NCBI RefSeq assembly: GCF_023074185.1
Contig: NZ_JADPKY010000182.1
Coordinates: 1 to 57,345 of the forward strand
Direction of reading: 5' to 3'
DNA from: Bradyrhizobium sp. 132
Lineage (GTDB): Bacteria > Pseudomonadota > Alphaproteobacteria > Rhizobiales > Xanthobacteraceae
DNA: 57,345 bases
Below, piece by piece: positions 16,022-24,963 of the stretch. Position 1 is the stretch's first letter. Every line of letters starts with the position of its first letter. Below the pieces are notes generated by a model. That model saw only the letters and a list, made by a program, of their open reading frames with translations, did no database searches and was not told the origin of the DNA. The translations under genes and the position numbers were made by a program.

Positions 16022-18865
16022 GTGCCGGACACTAACGACCAGGATTCGGCCATCGCTTTCGGTCCATTCCGGCTGTTCGCAAAGTCGCGGCTGCTCGAGA
16101 AGGACGGCGCCCCGATTCACCTCGGCGGCCGTGCGCTCGACATCCTGGTTTTTCTCGCCGAGCGCGCCGGCGAGGTGGTGGACAAGCGGGAGTTGATCAA
16201 GCGCATCTGGGCCGACGTGAACGTCGATGAAGGCAGCCTGCGCTTCCACATCACGACGCTGCGCAAGGCGTTGGGCGATGCCGGCGAAGGCGCCCGCTAC
16301 GTCGTCAACGTCCCCGGACGCGGTTATTGTTTCGCGGCCCCGCTGCTCCGGGCTGCCCCGTTGGAGAGCCGGATCAGCCTGCCCGCGGCTTCACCTCGCT
16401 CACTGCCCTCGCCGCTCGCGAAAATGATCGGGCGGAACGATGCGGTCGAGAGAATTTCCGCCGAGCTGGCGCAGCATCGTTTCGTCACCATCGTCGGCCC
16501 AGGCGGGATCGGCAAGACCTCGGTCGCACTGGCCGTCGCGCATGGCGAGCTCCCGGCGTTCGACGGCCAGGTGTGTTTCGTCGATTTCGGCGCACTGACG
16601 GAGGCCCGGCTCGTTCCCGGAACGATTGCGGCCGCACTGGGCCTGACCGTCAATTCCGACGACCCGAGGCCCGGGCTGCTGACGTTCCTGCGCAGCCGGC
16701 GGATGCTGCTGGTCTTCGACAGCTGCGAGCACATCCTCGACGACCTCGCCCCCCTGGCCGAGCGCATCGTGCGGGAAGCGCCCGAGCTGCATATTCTCGC
16801 CACCAGCCGCGAATCCTTCCGCACTGAAGGTGAGCGGGTCCATCGGCTGTTTCCGCTGGATTGCCCGCCACAGCGCGACGGACTCGGTATCGCCGATATC
16901 CTTGCCTATCCCGCAAGCCAGCTCTTCGTGGAGCGCATTGCCGACAGCATGGGCGATTTCGAGCTCAGCGAGGAAGATGCGCCGCTCGTTGCCGATATCT
17001 GCCGGCGGCTGGACGGCATTGCGCTCGCGATCGAGCTCGCGGCCGGGCGTGTGAACGCCTATGGCATTGCCGGAACAGCCTCGCTGCTGGACAGCCGCTT
17101 CTCGCTGCTGTGGCGCGGGCGGCGCACCGCTGTCCCGCGGCACCAGACCCTGAGCGCAGCGCTCGCCTGGAGCTACGATTTGCTGCCCGCAGCCGAAAGC
17201 GCAACGCTGCGTGGATTGTCGGTGTTCGTCGGGCCGTTCACCCTGGAAGCCGCGCTTGCGGTCGCCTCCTGTCAGGGCATCGGCGAGCCGGAAGCCGTCG
17301 AGGCGGTCTCGAATCTACTCTCCAAATCGCTGATCGCGACCTCGCCTGCGGAGCGGCGGCTGCGCTATCGCCTGCTGGACACGACGCGCGCCTTCGTCGC
17401 GGACAAGCTTGTCGAGAACGGGGAAGCTGGCGGCGCCGCACGCGGCCACGCCGAATATTACCGCGACTTCCTGCGCGACATCGCGCTCAAATCCACGGGC
17501 ATGCAGACGGCGGGCGGCTTCCTTCCCTATGCCGACCACCTGCCCAATGTCCGGGCGGCACTGACCTGGAGTTTTTCCGAGGGCGGAGACCGAACGATCG
17601 GCGTGGATCTGGCAGCGTCGGCGGCCCAGTTCTTCCTCGAACTGACATTGCTGACGGAGTGCTATCGCTGGACGCAGCAGGCACTTGTCCCTCTCGATAC
17701 GAATTCGATCGACAGCCGCCATGAAATGACATTGCAGGCCGCGCTCGGCGTCTCCGCGATGTTCACGCAGGGCAACACCGAAACGGTCCGGTCGGCATTC
17801 ACGCGCAGTCTCCAGCTTGCCCGTGAGCTCGAGGATTTACATTGGCAGCTCTGGCTGCTGCGCGGATTGCACATCTACCTGACCAGGGTCGGAGATTTTC
17901 ACGGCGCGCTCGGGACCGGCGAACAGAGCGAAAGCGTCGCGCGGAAGCTGAACGATTCCGCCAGCACGCTAAACGTCGAATGGATGCTGGGCGTCGCACA
18001 TCATTTGATCGGCAACCAGGACAAGGCGGTGCAGTTCTGCGAGAGCGCGATGGTGCACAATCCCGGCTCGCAGCGGCTGAATATCGGGCATCTCGGCTAT
18101 GACGACCGCATTGTCGCACTGGTGGCGTTGGCGCGCGGGCTTTGGCTCACAGGCCGGCCCGATCGTGCGATCGAGGCGGCCAGATACACCGTTCGCGAGG
18201 CCGAGTTGCTCGAACAGCCGCTCACTCTCGGTATTTCCCTGATCTGGACGATCTACGTGTTCCTCTGGGTCGGCGACTGGGCCAATGCCGAAATCCTGAT
18301 CGAGCGGCTGATCGAGCATTCCGCGCGGCACTTCCTCGGCCCCTATCACGCGGTCGGCATCGGCCAGAAGGGTGAGCTGCTGCTTCGCCGCGGCGACGTC
18401 GCGGGCGGCATCGAGCACCTTCGCCGCAGCCAGGCCACGCTGTACGCGACGCGACACCGGATCATGACGACGGTGTTTGCGACGGCGCTCGCCGAGGGCC
18501 TCGCCTCCCAGAACCAGGCCGGCGAAGCGTTGCAGACGATCAACGAGGCCATCGCCCAGATCCCCGATCACGGCGAATCCTTCGATATGCCGGAGATGCT
18601 CAGGATCAAGGGCGACATCCTTGCGCGGTCGGGTAACGCTGCGGAGGCCGAGAGCTATCTGGACAAATCGCTCGATCTGGCGCGGCGGCAAGGCGCGGTC
18701 GGCTGGGAGCTCCGCGGAGCGATCAGCCTCGGCCGCCTCTGGGAGGGGGCCGGCAAGGCCGTCGACGCACGCGCCCTGCTCACCCCTCTCGTCGCGCGGT
18801 ACCAGGAGGGCCTCCAGAGCCGCGATCTGGTCGCCGCGAGGGAGCTCCTGGGCGGCCTGAATTGA
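16022..18865 (+). CDS. Winged-helix / STAND-ATPase regulator, paralogue 2
   Basis: 947 residues when started at the GTG at 16022. That start gives VPDTNDQDSAIAFGPFRLF, aligned with paralogue 1 from its first codon; a further upstream TTG at 15917 is therefore rejected. It has the winged helix (residues 10-105), Walker A GPGGIGKT at 159-166, Walker B LLVFDSCEH, ATSRESF and a long helical-repeat C-terminus. It is nearly identical in layout to paralogue 1, with high identity in the N-terminal half and much lower in the repeats, as expected if the repeats sense different signals. Divergent from the histidine kinase. Confidence 0.85.
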   Translation: MPDTNDQDSAIAFGPFRLFAKSRLLEKDGAPIHLGGRALDILVFLAERAGEVVDKRELIKRIWADVNVDEGSLRFHITTLRKALGDAGEGARYVVNVPGRGYCFAAPLLRAAPLESRISLPAASPRSLPSPLAKMIGRNDAVERISAELAQHRFVTIVGPGGIGKTSVALAVAHGELPAFDGQVCFVDFGALTEARLVPGTIAAALGLTVNSDDPRPGLLTFLRSRRMLLVFDSCEHILDDLAPLAERIVREAPELHILATSRESFRTEGERVHRLFPLDCPPQRDGLGIADILAYPASQLFVERIADSMGDFELSEEDAPLVADICRRLDGIALAIELAAGRVNAYGIAGTASLLDSRFSLLWRGRRTAVPRHQTLSAALAWSYDLLPAAESATLRGLSVFVGPFTLEAALAVASCQGIGEPEAVEAVSNLLSKSLIATSPAERRLRYRLLDTTRAFVADKLVENGEAGGAARGHAEYYRDFLRDIALKSTGMQTAGGFLPYADHLPNVRAALTWSFSEGGDRTIGVDLAASAAQFFLELTLLTECYRWTQQALVPLDTNSIDSRHEMTLQAALGVSAMFTQGNTETVRSAFTRSLQLARELEDLHWQLWLLRGLHIYLTRVGDFHGALGTGEQSESVARKLNDSASTLNVEWMLGVAHHLIGNQDKAVQFCESAMVHNPGSQRLNIGHLGYDDRIVALVALARGLWLTGRPDRAIEAARYTVREAELLEQPLTLGISLIWTIYVFLWVGDWANAEILIERLIEHSARHFLGPYHAVGIGQKGELLLRRGDVAGGIEHLRRSQATLYATRHRIMTTVFATALAEGLASQNQAGEALQTINEAIAQIPDHGESFDMPEMLRIKGDILARSGNAAEAESYLDKSLDLARRQGAVGWELRGAISLGRLWEGAGKAVDARALLTPLVARYQEGLQSRDLVAARELLGGLN

Positions 18866-18903
18866 GAGTATCTTCAACGGGATACCGTAAGAATATCCGC
18901 TCG

Positions 18904-18929
18904 CAACTCCTAACAACTTCTAACACGCC
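18904..18929 (+). promoter_or_regulatory. TAAC-repeat element (box 1), upstream of gene 18984
   Basis: CAAC at 18904 is followed by TAAC at 18911 and 18921, the last two 10 bp apart, then ACGCC. It lies in the 118-nt gap after regulator 2, about 55 nt before the next start codon, pointing toward that gene. The CAAC-to-TAAC offset of 7 nt is the same as in the other four elements. Confidence 0.55.
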
Positions 18930-18983
18930 AAGCCGCGTCCGCCCCGCCATGGTGGTGGCACTTCATGGTGGATATGGCGGGAC

Positions 18984-19691
18984 ATGGCGCTTCTTGACGA
19001 TGTAATTGATGCCAGCGGCGGTTTGGCCCGCTGGAACAGCTTGAACCGGTTCACGCTCCACCTTTCCGTCAGCGGAACGCTGTTCTCCAACGCAGGACAT
19101 GCCAGGGAATTCAAAGACGTGACGGCGGAAGGTTCGACCCGGACGCAATCGGTCCGCTTTACCGGCATCACCGGCGGCGAACACTCCGGATCCTTTCAAC
19201 CCGATGCGATCACGATCGAGAGCCTGGAGGGTGAGGTGCTGCGGACCTGGCGTAACCCGAGCCTTGCGTTCACCGAGGTCGGCTCGCCTGCGCTTGCGGA
19301 CGAACTGCACCTCGTCTTCTTCTGCGGCGTCGCGATCTGGAATTATCTGACCAATCCATTCCTGCTCGCCCATCCCGATGTGGTGGTGGAGGAACTGCCA
19401 CCGTGGCAGGAGAACACGGAGTCATGGCGGCGGCTGCGGGCGCAGTTCCCGCCGAGCCTGATCACGCTCGCGCCCGAGCAGATCTTCTATTTCGACGAGA
19501 ACGCGTTGCAACGGCGAAACGATCACGATCTGTTCGGGATGAAAGTCGCGCATTACTCCTGGGCTCATGACAGCTTCGGCGGAATCGTGGTGCCGACGCT
19601 TCGACGTGCGCAGACGCTGCGGCCCGACGGAACCGTGGTCGCCAAGCCCGTGCTGATGGACGTCGAGATCTTCGACGCCGTCTTCGAGTAG
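18984..19691 (+). CDS. Conserved hypothetical protein, 235 aa
   Basis: I do not recognise the family. The protein starts MALLDDVIDASGGLARWNSL, has repeated beta-strand-like segments (FTLHLSVSGTLF, ESLEGEVLRTWRNP) and ends in GGIVVPTLRRAQTLRPDGT with IVVPTLRR suggesting a lipid- or lipoprotein-binding-like sheet. The overall look, DASGGLARWNSLNRFTLHLS at the start, resembles periplasmic LolA-like beta folds, but no signal peptide is present, so it is predicted cytoplasmic. It carries a TAAC-repeat element upstream, tying it to the neighbouring detoxification genes. Confidence 0.6.
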   Translation: MALLDDVIDASGGLARWNSLNRFTLHLSVSGTLFSNAGHAREFKDVTAEGSTRTQSVRFTGITGGEHSGSFQPDAITIESLEGEVLRTWRNPSLAFTEVGSPALADELHLVFFCGVAIWNYLTNPFLLAHPDVVVEELPPWQENTESWRRLRAQFPPSLITLAPEQIFYFDENALQRRNDHDLFGMKVAHYSWAHDSFGGIVVPTLRRAQTLRPDGTVVAKPVLMDVEIFDAVFE

Positions 19692-19716
19692 CGTCCCGCG
19701 CGACATCTCCAGCTCT

Positions 19717-19742
19717 CAACGTCTAACAATACATAACGGGCC
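19717..19742 (+). promoter_or_regulatory. TAAC-repeat element (box 2), upstream of the DJ-1/PfpI gene
   Basis: CAAC at 19717, TAAC at 19724 and TAAC at 19734 (10-bp step), ending in CGGGCC. The stretch CTAACAATACATAACGGGC differs by two bases from the corresponding part of box 4 on the opposite strand. It is about 135 nt upstream of the ATG and points toward it. Confidence 0.6.
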
Positions 19743-19875
19743 AACAGCCGGTCTTGAGCGCAGATTGCGGCCGCGAGCAACGAACGACGTGACGTGCTCG
19801 GACGAGACCCAGGTCGGCGCATCTCCACCGCAATGGAGTGCGTCATCGCAGCAAACGCACTCAAGGAGAACGGTC

Positions 19876-20577
19876 ATGAAAATATTGATGGTCATCACCT
19901 CGCACGACCAGCTCGGCAACACCGGACGCAAGACGGGCTTCTGGCTCGAAGAGCTCGCCGCCCCCTATTTCGTCTTCAAGGATTCCGGGGCCGAGATCAC
20001 CCTCGCCTCGCCGAAGGGCGGCCGTCCGCCGCTCGACCCCAAGAGCAACGAGCCCGAATTCCGCACCGACCTGACGCTGCGCTTCGAGGCCGACGCCGCG
20101 GCGGAAGCGCAGCTCGACAAGACGGTTCGCCTCGACAGCGTCAGGCAGCAAGATTTCGACACCGTCTTTTATCCCGGCGGTCACGGCCCGATGTGGGATC
20201 TCGCCGAGGACAAGGACTCGGTCAAGCTCATCGAATCGTTCCTTGCCGCCGGCAAGACAGTCGCAGTCGTGTGCCACTCGACTGGTGCGCTGCGCCACGT
20301 CAAGACACCCGACGGCAAGCCATTGGTTCAGGGCAAGGAGGTGACCGGTTTCACCAACGGTGAAGAGGAGGACGTCGGCCTCACTAAGGTGGTGCCGTTC
20401 CTGGTCGAAGACGAAATGCTGAAGCTCGGCGCCGTCTTCTCGAAAACGGCAAACTGGGGCGTTCACGTCGTCACCGACGGCCTCCTGATCACGGGCCAGA
20501 ACCCGCACTCCTCGGGTCCGGCCGCGGAAGCCCTGCTCGCCGCGGTGAAGGGCAAGCCGCTGGCGCGCGCCTCGTAA
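19876..20577 (+). CDS. DJ-1/PfpI-family protein (class I glutamine amidotransferase-like)
   Basis: 233 residues. The nucleophile elbow VVCHSTGAL places the catalytic Cys at 133, and YPGGHGPMWDLA at 100-111 is the typical Hsp31/glyoxalase-III-like motif; Glu25/26 in FWLEELAAPY completes the site. Relatives remove methylglyoxal or repair glycated proteins and nucleotides, or act as chaperones. Cytoplasmic. The ATG at 19876 has AAGGAG 8 nt upstream, so the longer open frame is rejected. It probably forms a unit with the following hydrolase. Confidence 0.85.
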   Translation: MKILMVITSHDQLGNTGRKTGFWLEELAAPYFVFKDSGAEITLASPKGGRPPLDPKSNEPEFRTDLTLRFEADAAAEAQLDKTVRLDSVRQQDFDTVFYPGGHGPMWDLAEDKDSVKLIESFLAAGKTVAVVCHSTGALRHVKTPDGKPLVQGKEVTGFTNGEEEDVGLTKVVPFLVEDEMLKLGAVFSKTANWGVHVVTDGLLITGQNPHSSGPAAEALLAAVKGKPLARAS

Positions 20578-20722
20578 ATCCTGGATGCGGCACGTTGCGA
20601 GAGGCGCTCGCGATGGCGCCTCTCGATGCCGACGGGCCGGAGGCTCCATATCGCCGTCGCTAGAGTATGGCCCGCACTTGCGACACATCCTCACCCCACA
20701 TGCCGGATTCGGAGCGAAAGAC

Positions 20723-21679
20723 ATGAACATTCCAGCCGCACTTGCCCTCTCGGCCGCTTTGGCCGGCGCGATCGTGCAGGCCTCGGCGCAGGATCTGCGA
20801 TCGAGCCGGCGCTCGATCAGCTATCATAAGGTCGATGTCCGGGGTCTCGAGATCTTCTACCGCGAGGCTGGACCCATCGACGCTCCGACCGTGCTGCTGC
20901 TCCACGGGTTTCCCTCCTCATCGCGGATGTGGGAACCGCTGATGCCGCTGCTCGCCGACAAATATCATCTCATCGCACCGGACTATCCCGGCTTCGGCAA
21001 CAGCAGCGCGCCGCCGCCGTCCGATTTCATCTATACGTTCGACAACATCGCCGCCGTGATCGGCGAGCTCACAACGGAGCTCGGTCTCACCGACTGCGTC
21101 CTGTTCATGCAGGACTATGGAGGTCCCGTCGGCTTCCGCATGGCGCTGGCGCAGCCCGAACGCGTCCGCGGCATCATCGTCCAGAACGCGGTCTCGCACG
21201 AGCAAGGGCTGAGCCCGCTCTGGAATGCGCGCAGGAAGTACTGGGCCGACCCGGCGCATGAGCTCGAGGCGCTCAAGGCCAACTTCACGTCCTTGGAGGC
21301 GACGCGTCAGCGGCATCTCGGCTCCAGCCCGCGTCCCGAGCGCTACGATCCCGACACCTGGATCGACGAATATGCCTTCCTGACGCGTCCCGGCCAAGCC
21401 GAGATTCAGACCACGCTGTTCCTGGATTACCGGACCAACGTCGCCTCCTATCCGAAATGGCAGGCTTGGTTGCGCCAGAGGCGGCCACCGACGCTGGTGG
21501 TCTGGGGCAAATACGATCCATCCTTCACCGTCGCAGGCGCGACGGCCTATCGCGACGATGTGCCGGATGCCGAGGTTCACATTCTCGCAGGCGGCCACTT
21601 CGCGCTGGATGAAGCCACCGACGAGATCGCTTCGCTTGTCCGCGACTTCCTGGCGCGGCTGGACGGACACAAGGGTTGA
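20723..21679 (+). CDS. Exported alpha/beta hydrolase, haloalkane dehalogenase-like
   Basis: 318 residues. MNIPAALALSAALAGAIVQA plus ASAQ is a Sec signal peptide. The hydrolase fold shows HGFPSS at 61-66, nucleophile Asp131 in MQDYGGPVGF, WGKYDPSF, and the catalytic His in GGHFALDE. An Asp nucleophile points to a dehalogenase or epoxide hydrolase rather than an esterase. It may act on reactive organic electrophiles in the periplasm. It lies 145 nt after the DJ-1 gene, same strand, and has no TAAC element of its own. Confidence 0.8.
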   Translation: MNIPAALALSAALAGAIVQASAQDLRSSRRSISYHKVDVRGLEIFYREAGPIDAPTVLLLHGFPSSSRMWEPLMPLLADKYHLIAPDYPGFGNSSAPPPSDFIYTFDNIAAVIGELTTELGLTDCVLFMQDYGGPVGFRMALAQPERVRGIIVQNAVSHEQGLSPLWNARRKYWADPAHELEALKANFTSLEATRQRHLGSSPRPERYDPDTWIDEYAFLTRPGQAEIQTTLFLDYRTNVASYPKWQAWLRQRRPPTLVVWGKYDPSFTVAGATAYRDDVPDAEVHILAGGHFALDEATDEIASLVRDFLARLDGHKG

Positions 21680-21729
21680 CCGCTGATGGGCGCGCTCAGC
21701 AGCGAGAGGGCACGGTCGTATCGACTTGA

Positions 21730-24612
21730 TCAGGCAGCAGGCTCGTTCAGCATGCGCTGTGCCGCCCTGAGATCGGCGGTCTCGAATCCTTCCGAGAACC
21801 GGGCATAGGTTTTGGCAAGTTGTTCGAGGGGATTCCGCACACCCTGCCGAACCCGAAGCCGCGCCAGCGACATCTCGGCTCGCAGCCTCCAGGACAATGC
21901 GCCCTGCTGTTCGGCAAGCGTGACCGACGCGACAAGATCTGCACCGGCCGATTCGAGATTGCCGCCAACGGCCTCGAGCTCTCCCCGCAGACGGAGCAGC
22001 TCGGGCATGTCGAAGGCGCCACCTTCCTGCTCGACCCGTGCAATGGTTTCGTGCAGCACCTGAACGCCCTCCGTCAATCGTCCTAAAGCGACCAGTCCCC
22101 GGCACAGGTCCGAGGCGAATGCCGATGCATAGAGCTCGTAGCGATCGGCGTGCAGGCGTGGAAGTGCGCTCCGCAAGAGATCGACACCGGCGCTACCCTC
22201 GCCGCGGGCGATCATGGCCTGCGCTCGAAAGCCGGCCGCGACGGCTTCGTAGGGTACGAGTCCGTGCATGCTCGCATGCGCCGACAAGCGACCGGTCATG
22301 GTCTCGACCGACGACCAGTCGCCAACCCAGCCGAACACAGAGGCGGACCAGCATAGCGCGATACAATGCATGACCGCGTCGCGCGGCGCTGAAGCGCCGA
22401 CAAGCGGTCGGACGCATTCGAGCGCACGATCGGGAAAGCCGCGAAGCCATAACACGCGCGCGAGCGGAATTTGCGGAGTGCGTGAATAGGCGAAATGCCC
22501 GGGTTGCGTGCCACGTAGCGCAGCGGCGTCGCGTACGCCCTGGTCGAGATGGGCCTGCGCTTCGGCCTGGTCCCCGGCGAGGTGATAGGACACACCGAGC
22601 AGTGCTTTGCTCCCGGCGATGCCCGCCGTATCGCCGATCAGGCGAGCGATCCGCTCGGCATGAAGCGCAGTCGGCACCAGATGCCGATAGCCGCCGGTCC
22701 GGCGGTAGAACATGTTGAGCCGCGACAGCAGCCTGAATGTGTTGGCGTGGTTCCCGTGCGCTTCCGCGATCTCCAGCCCTCGCCGGAGCGCGACCTCGGC
22801 CTGCTCGTTGTTGCGCTCCGTGAACATGAATGCGTGGCCAAGCGTCGACTGAAGCTCGAGCTCCCATCTGCCGCCCCGGTCGGCATCGTCGAGCACCGCG
22901 AGTGCGCGATCGGACCAGATGCGGGCCTCGCTGAGCAGATTGAGCTCGACGAACAGCCTTGTGCAGCTGGCAGCGAGCGGCACGCGCAAGCCGGCGCCGT
23001 CGTCATTCGCATAACTCCATTGCAGCGCCGCGCGGGCGTCGGCGAGCAGGCCCGCGCGCTCCTGCAAACGGGATGCATGATCGGTGCCTCCCTGATCCGT
23101 CATGCCCGCTTCGAGCGCGCGTTGAACATACAACGTGTGACGGCGCGCGATCTCGTTTGCCTGACCGCTGTCTGCCAGCTTCTGCATGGCATAGGCGCGC
23201 GTGGCATCCAGCAGGCGATAGCGCCGCGATGCCCCGTCCGGCTGCGCGGACACCAGCGACTTGGCCACGAGTTGCTCCAATGCGTCGACGGCGCGATCCC
23301 CCGGCGCCCCATCGTCGGCCGCCACAGCTATTACGCCTTTCAACGTGAAGTGGCCCGCGAAGATGGCGAGCTGCTGAAACACGATCCGCTCGCTTTCGCC
23401 GATCAGGTCGAAGCTCCACTCGAGTGTGGCACCGAGGGTCTGCTGCCGTGGCGGCGCCGTTCGCCGCCCGCGCCATTCGAGCTGCAGTCGGCTGTCGAGC
23501 AGCGCCGCCATCTCGCGCAGCCCATAGAGACCGACGCGTGCGGCAGCAAGCTCGATCGCGAGCGCGACCCCGTCGAGCTTGCCGCAAATCCGGGCCAGGA
23601 CTTCCGCGTCCTCGTCGGTGATATCGTCACGGTGTCCGGCCGCGACTGCGCGATCCACGAACAGACGCGCAGCAGGATAGCTTAACACTTCGCCGACGCT
23701 GAGGCGGGTGCCTTGCGGCGGGCCGGGCAGCGGAGCGAGCTCAAAAATCTGCTCACCTTCCACCAGCAGCGACTCGCGGCTGGTTGCGAGGATGACGATG
23801 CCGGGCGCCTCCCGGTAGATGTTTTCTGCTAGACGTGCGATCTCGTCGACAACGTGCTCGCAGCTGTCGAGAACGAGAAGTAGCCGCCGGCCGCGCAGGA
23901 AACTGATGATGCTGCCCGAGGGATCATCGTGGCGCACGACGAGGCCCAACGCGGCGGCAACCGTGCTAGCGACCAGCGCCGCGTCCTTCAGGAGGCCGAA
24001 TTCGAGGAAATGGACGTTGCCGTCGAAGGTATCGCACATGTGATGCGCGAGCGCGGTCGCAACGGTGGTCTTGCCGATGCCGCCGGCTCCTCGCAGCGTG
24101 ACAAAGCGATCGCGGAGCAAGCGCGCCGCCAACTCCGCCACAGCGTCCTCCCGCCCGACCATCCGGTCCAGTCGATGCGGTAGAGGCGGTGGCGGCGTGG
24201 CCTTTTCGGGCGCCCGCGACGCGAGCGCAAACACCTCCGCGTGCTCGCTACGCCGCACCGGCGCGACAAAGCAATAGCCCCGGCCCGGGATGTTGGTGAT
24301 GTAGCGGGCACCATCCTTTCCGTCGCCAAGCACCTTGCGCAGCGCCACGACATGGACGCGGAGGCTGATCTCCTCGACAGAGAGTCCGGACCACGCATAG
24401 GCGAGAATCTCGTCCTTCGGGACCACTTCGCCGGCGCGGCTGACGAGCAAGCGCAGAATATCCATCGCGCGGCTGCCGAGCCTGACCGGCAGGCCGTCCT
24501 TCTCCAGCAGCCGCGACCGAAGCGAAAACGGCCCGAACGAGACGGCATCGAAATCAAGGATCGTTGTGGCGCCCCCGCCGCTGGGGCCATGTCCTGCCGA
24601 GAGCTCGGTCAC
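21730..24612 (-). CDS. Winged-helix / STAND-ATPase regulator, paralogue 3
   Basis: 960 residues, same architecture as paralogues 1 and 2 but more diverged. The winged helix covers about residues 23-118 (VSFGPFSLRSRLLEKDG to NIPGRGYCFVAP). Walker A GAGGIGKT is at 175-182, Walker B LLLVLDSCEHV follows, then ATSRESLLVEGEQIFEL and RRTAPPRQQTLGATLEWS. The C-terminal ~450 residues are helical repeats. The linker is rich in Pro (PPPPLPH). Divergent from the AraC gene; convergent with the dehalogenase-like gene. Confidence 0.85.
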   Translation of the reverse strand: MTELSAGHGPSGGGATTILDFDAVSFGPFSLRSRLLEKDGLPVRLGSRAMDILRLLVSRAGEVVPKDEILAYAWSGLSVEEISLRVHVVALRKVLGDGKDGARYITNIPGRGYCFVAPVRRSEHAEVFALASRAPEKATPPPPLPHRLDRMVGREDAVAELAARLLRDRFVTLRGAGGIGKTTVATALAHHMCDTFDGNVHFLEFGLLKDAALVASTVAAALGLVVRHDDPSGSIISFLRGRRLLLVLDSCEHVVDEIARLAENIYREAPGIVILATSRESLLVEGEQIFELAPLPGPPQGTRLSVGEVLSYPAARLFVDRAVAAGHRDDITDEDAEVLARICGKLDGVALAIELAAARVGLYGLREMAALLDSRLQLEWRGRRTAPPRQQTLGATLEWSFDLIGESERIVFQQLAIFAGHFTLKGVIAVAADDGAPGDRAVDALEQLVAKSLVSAQPDGASRRYRLLDATRAYAMQKLADSGQANEIARRHTLYVQRALEAGMTDQGGTDHASRLQERAGLLADARAALQWSYANDDGAGLRVPLAASCTRLFVELNLLSEARIWSDRALAVLDDADRGGRWELELQSTLGHAFMFTERNNEQAEVALRRGLEIAEAHGNHANTFRLLSRLNMFYRRTGGYRHLVPTALHAERIARLIGDTAGIAGSKALLGVSYHLAGDQAEAQAHLDQGVRDAAALRGTQPGHFAYSRTPQIPLARVLWLRGFPDRALECVRPLVGASAPRDAVMHCIALCWSASVFGWVGDWSSVETMTGRLSAHASMHGLVPYEAVAAGFRAQAMIARGEGSAGVDLLRSALPRLHADRYELYASAFASDLCRGLVALGRLTEGVQVLHETIARVEQEGGAFDMPELLRLRGELEAVGGNLESAGADLVASVTLAEQQGALSWRLRAEMSLARLRVRQGVRNPLEQLAKTYARFSEGFETADLRAAQRMLNEPAA

Positions 24613-24832
24613 TTCTGACTCATCTTGACGGTCGCTCCTCGAAATGCGGCACGACTATACCCGGCACCGAGGCGAGGTCCAGCGAGGGCACCACTCGGAA
24701 CTCACACCGCTGATTGATCGCCACGCGGTGGCCTGCGCTCTCCAGAGTTGGGGCGGGGCTGAGCGAATATCTGACAAATTGTACAAAACAGCGCTTCCTG
24801 CGACGAGCTGCCGCACACCTGATGCGCCCCCA

Positions 24833-24868
24833 CAAAAACTAACAGATCCTAATCACCCCTAACGGGCT
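24833..24868 (+). promoter_or_regulatory. TAAC-repeat element (box 3), upstream of the AraC gene
   Basis: The clearest example: CTAAC at 24839, CTAAT at 24849 and CTAAC at 24859, all at exact 10-bp steps and ending in CGGGCT, with CAAA at 24833 holding the position of the CAAC half seen in the others. It lies about 96 nt before the AraC start and points toward it, in the divergent region shared with regulator 3. Confidence 0.65.
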
Positions 24869-24963
24869 TCCTGGCCAGCTCACGCCTATCGTTTCAGCAT
24901 GGAAACGTGGGTTTGGCGCGCTTGCCGGTCGCAAGCAGCGGCAAACCCGGGAGAGGACGAGCG

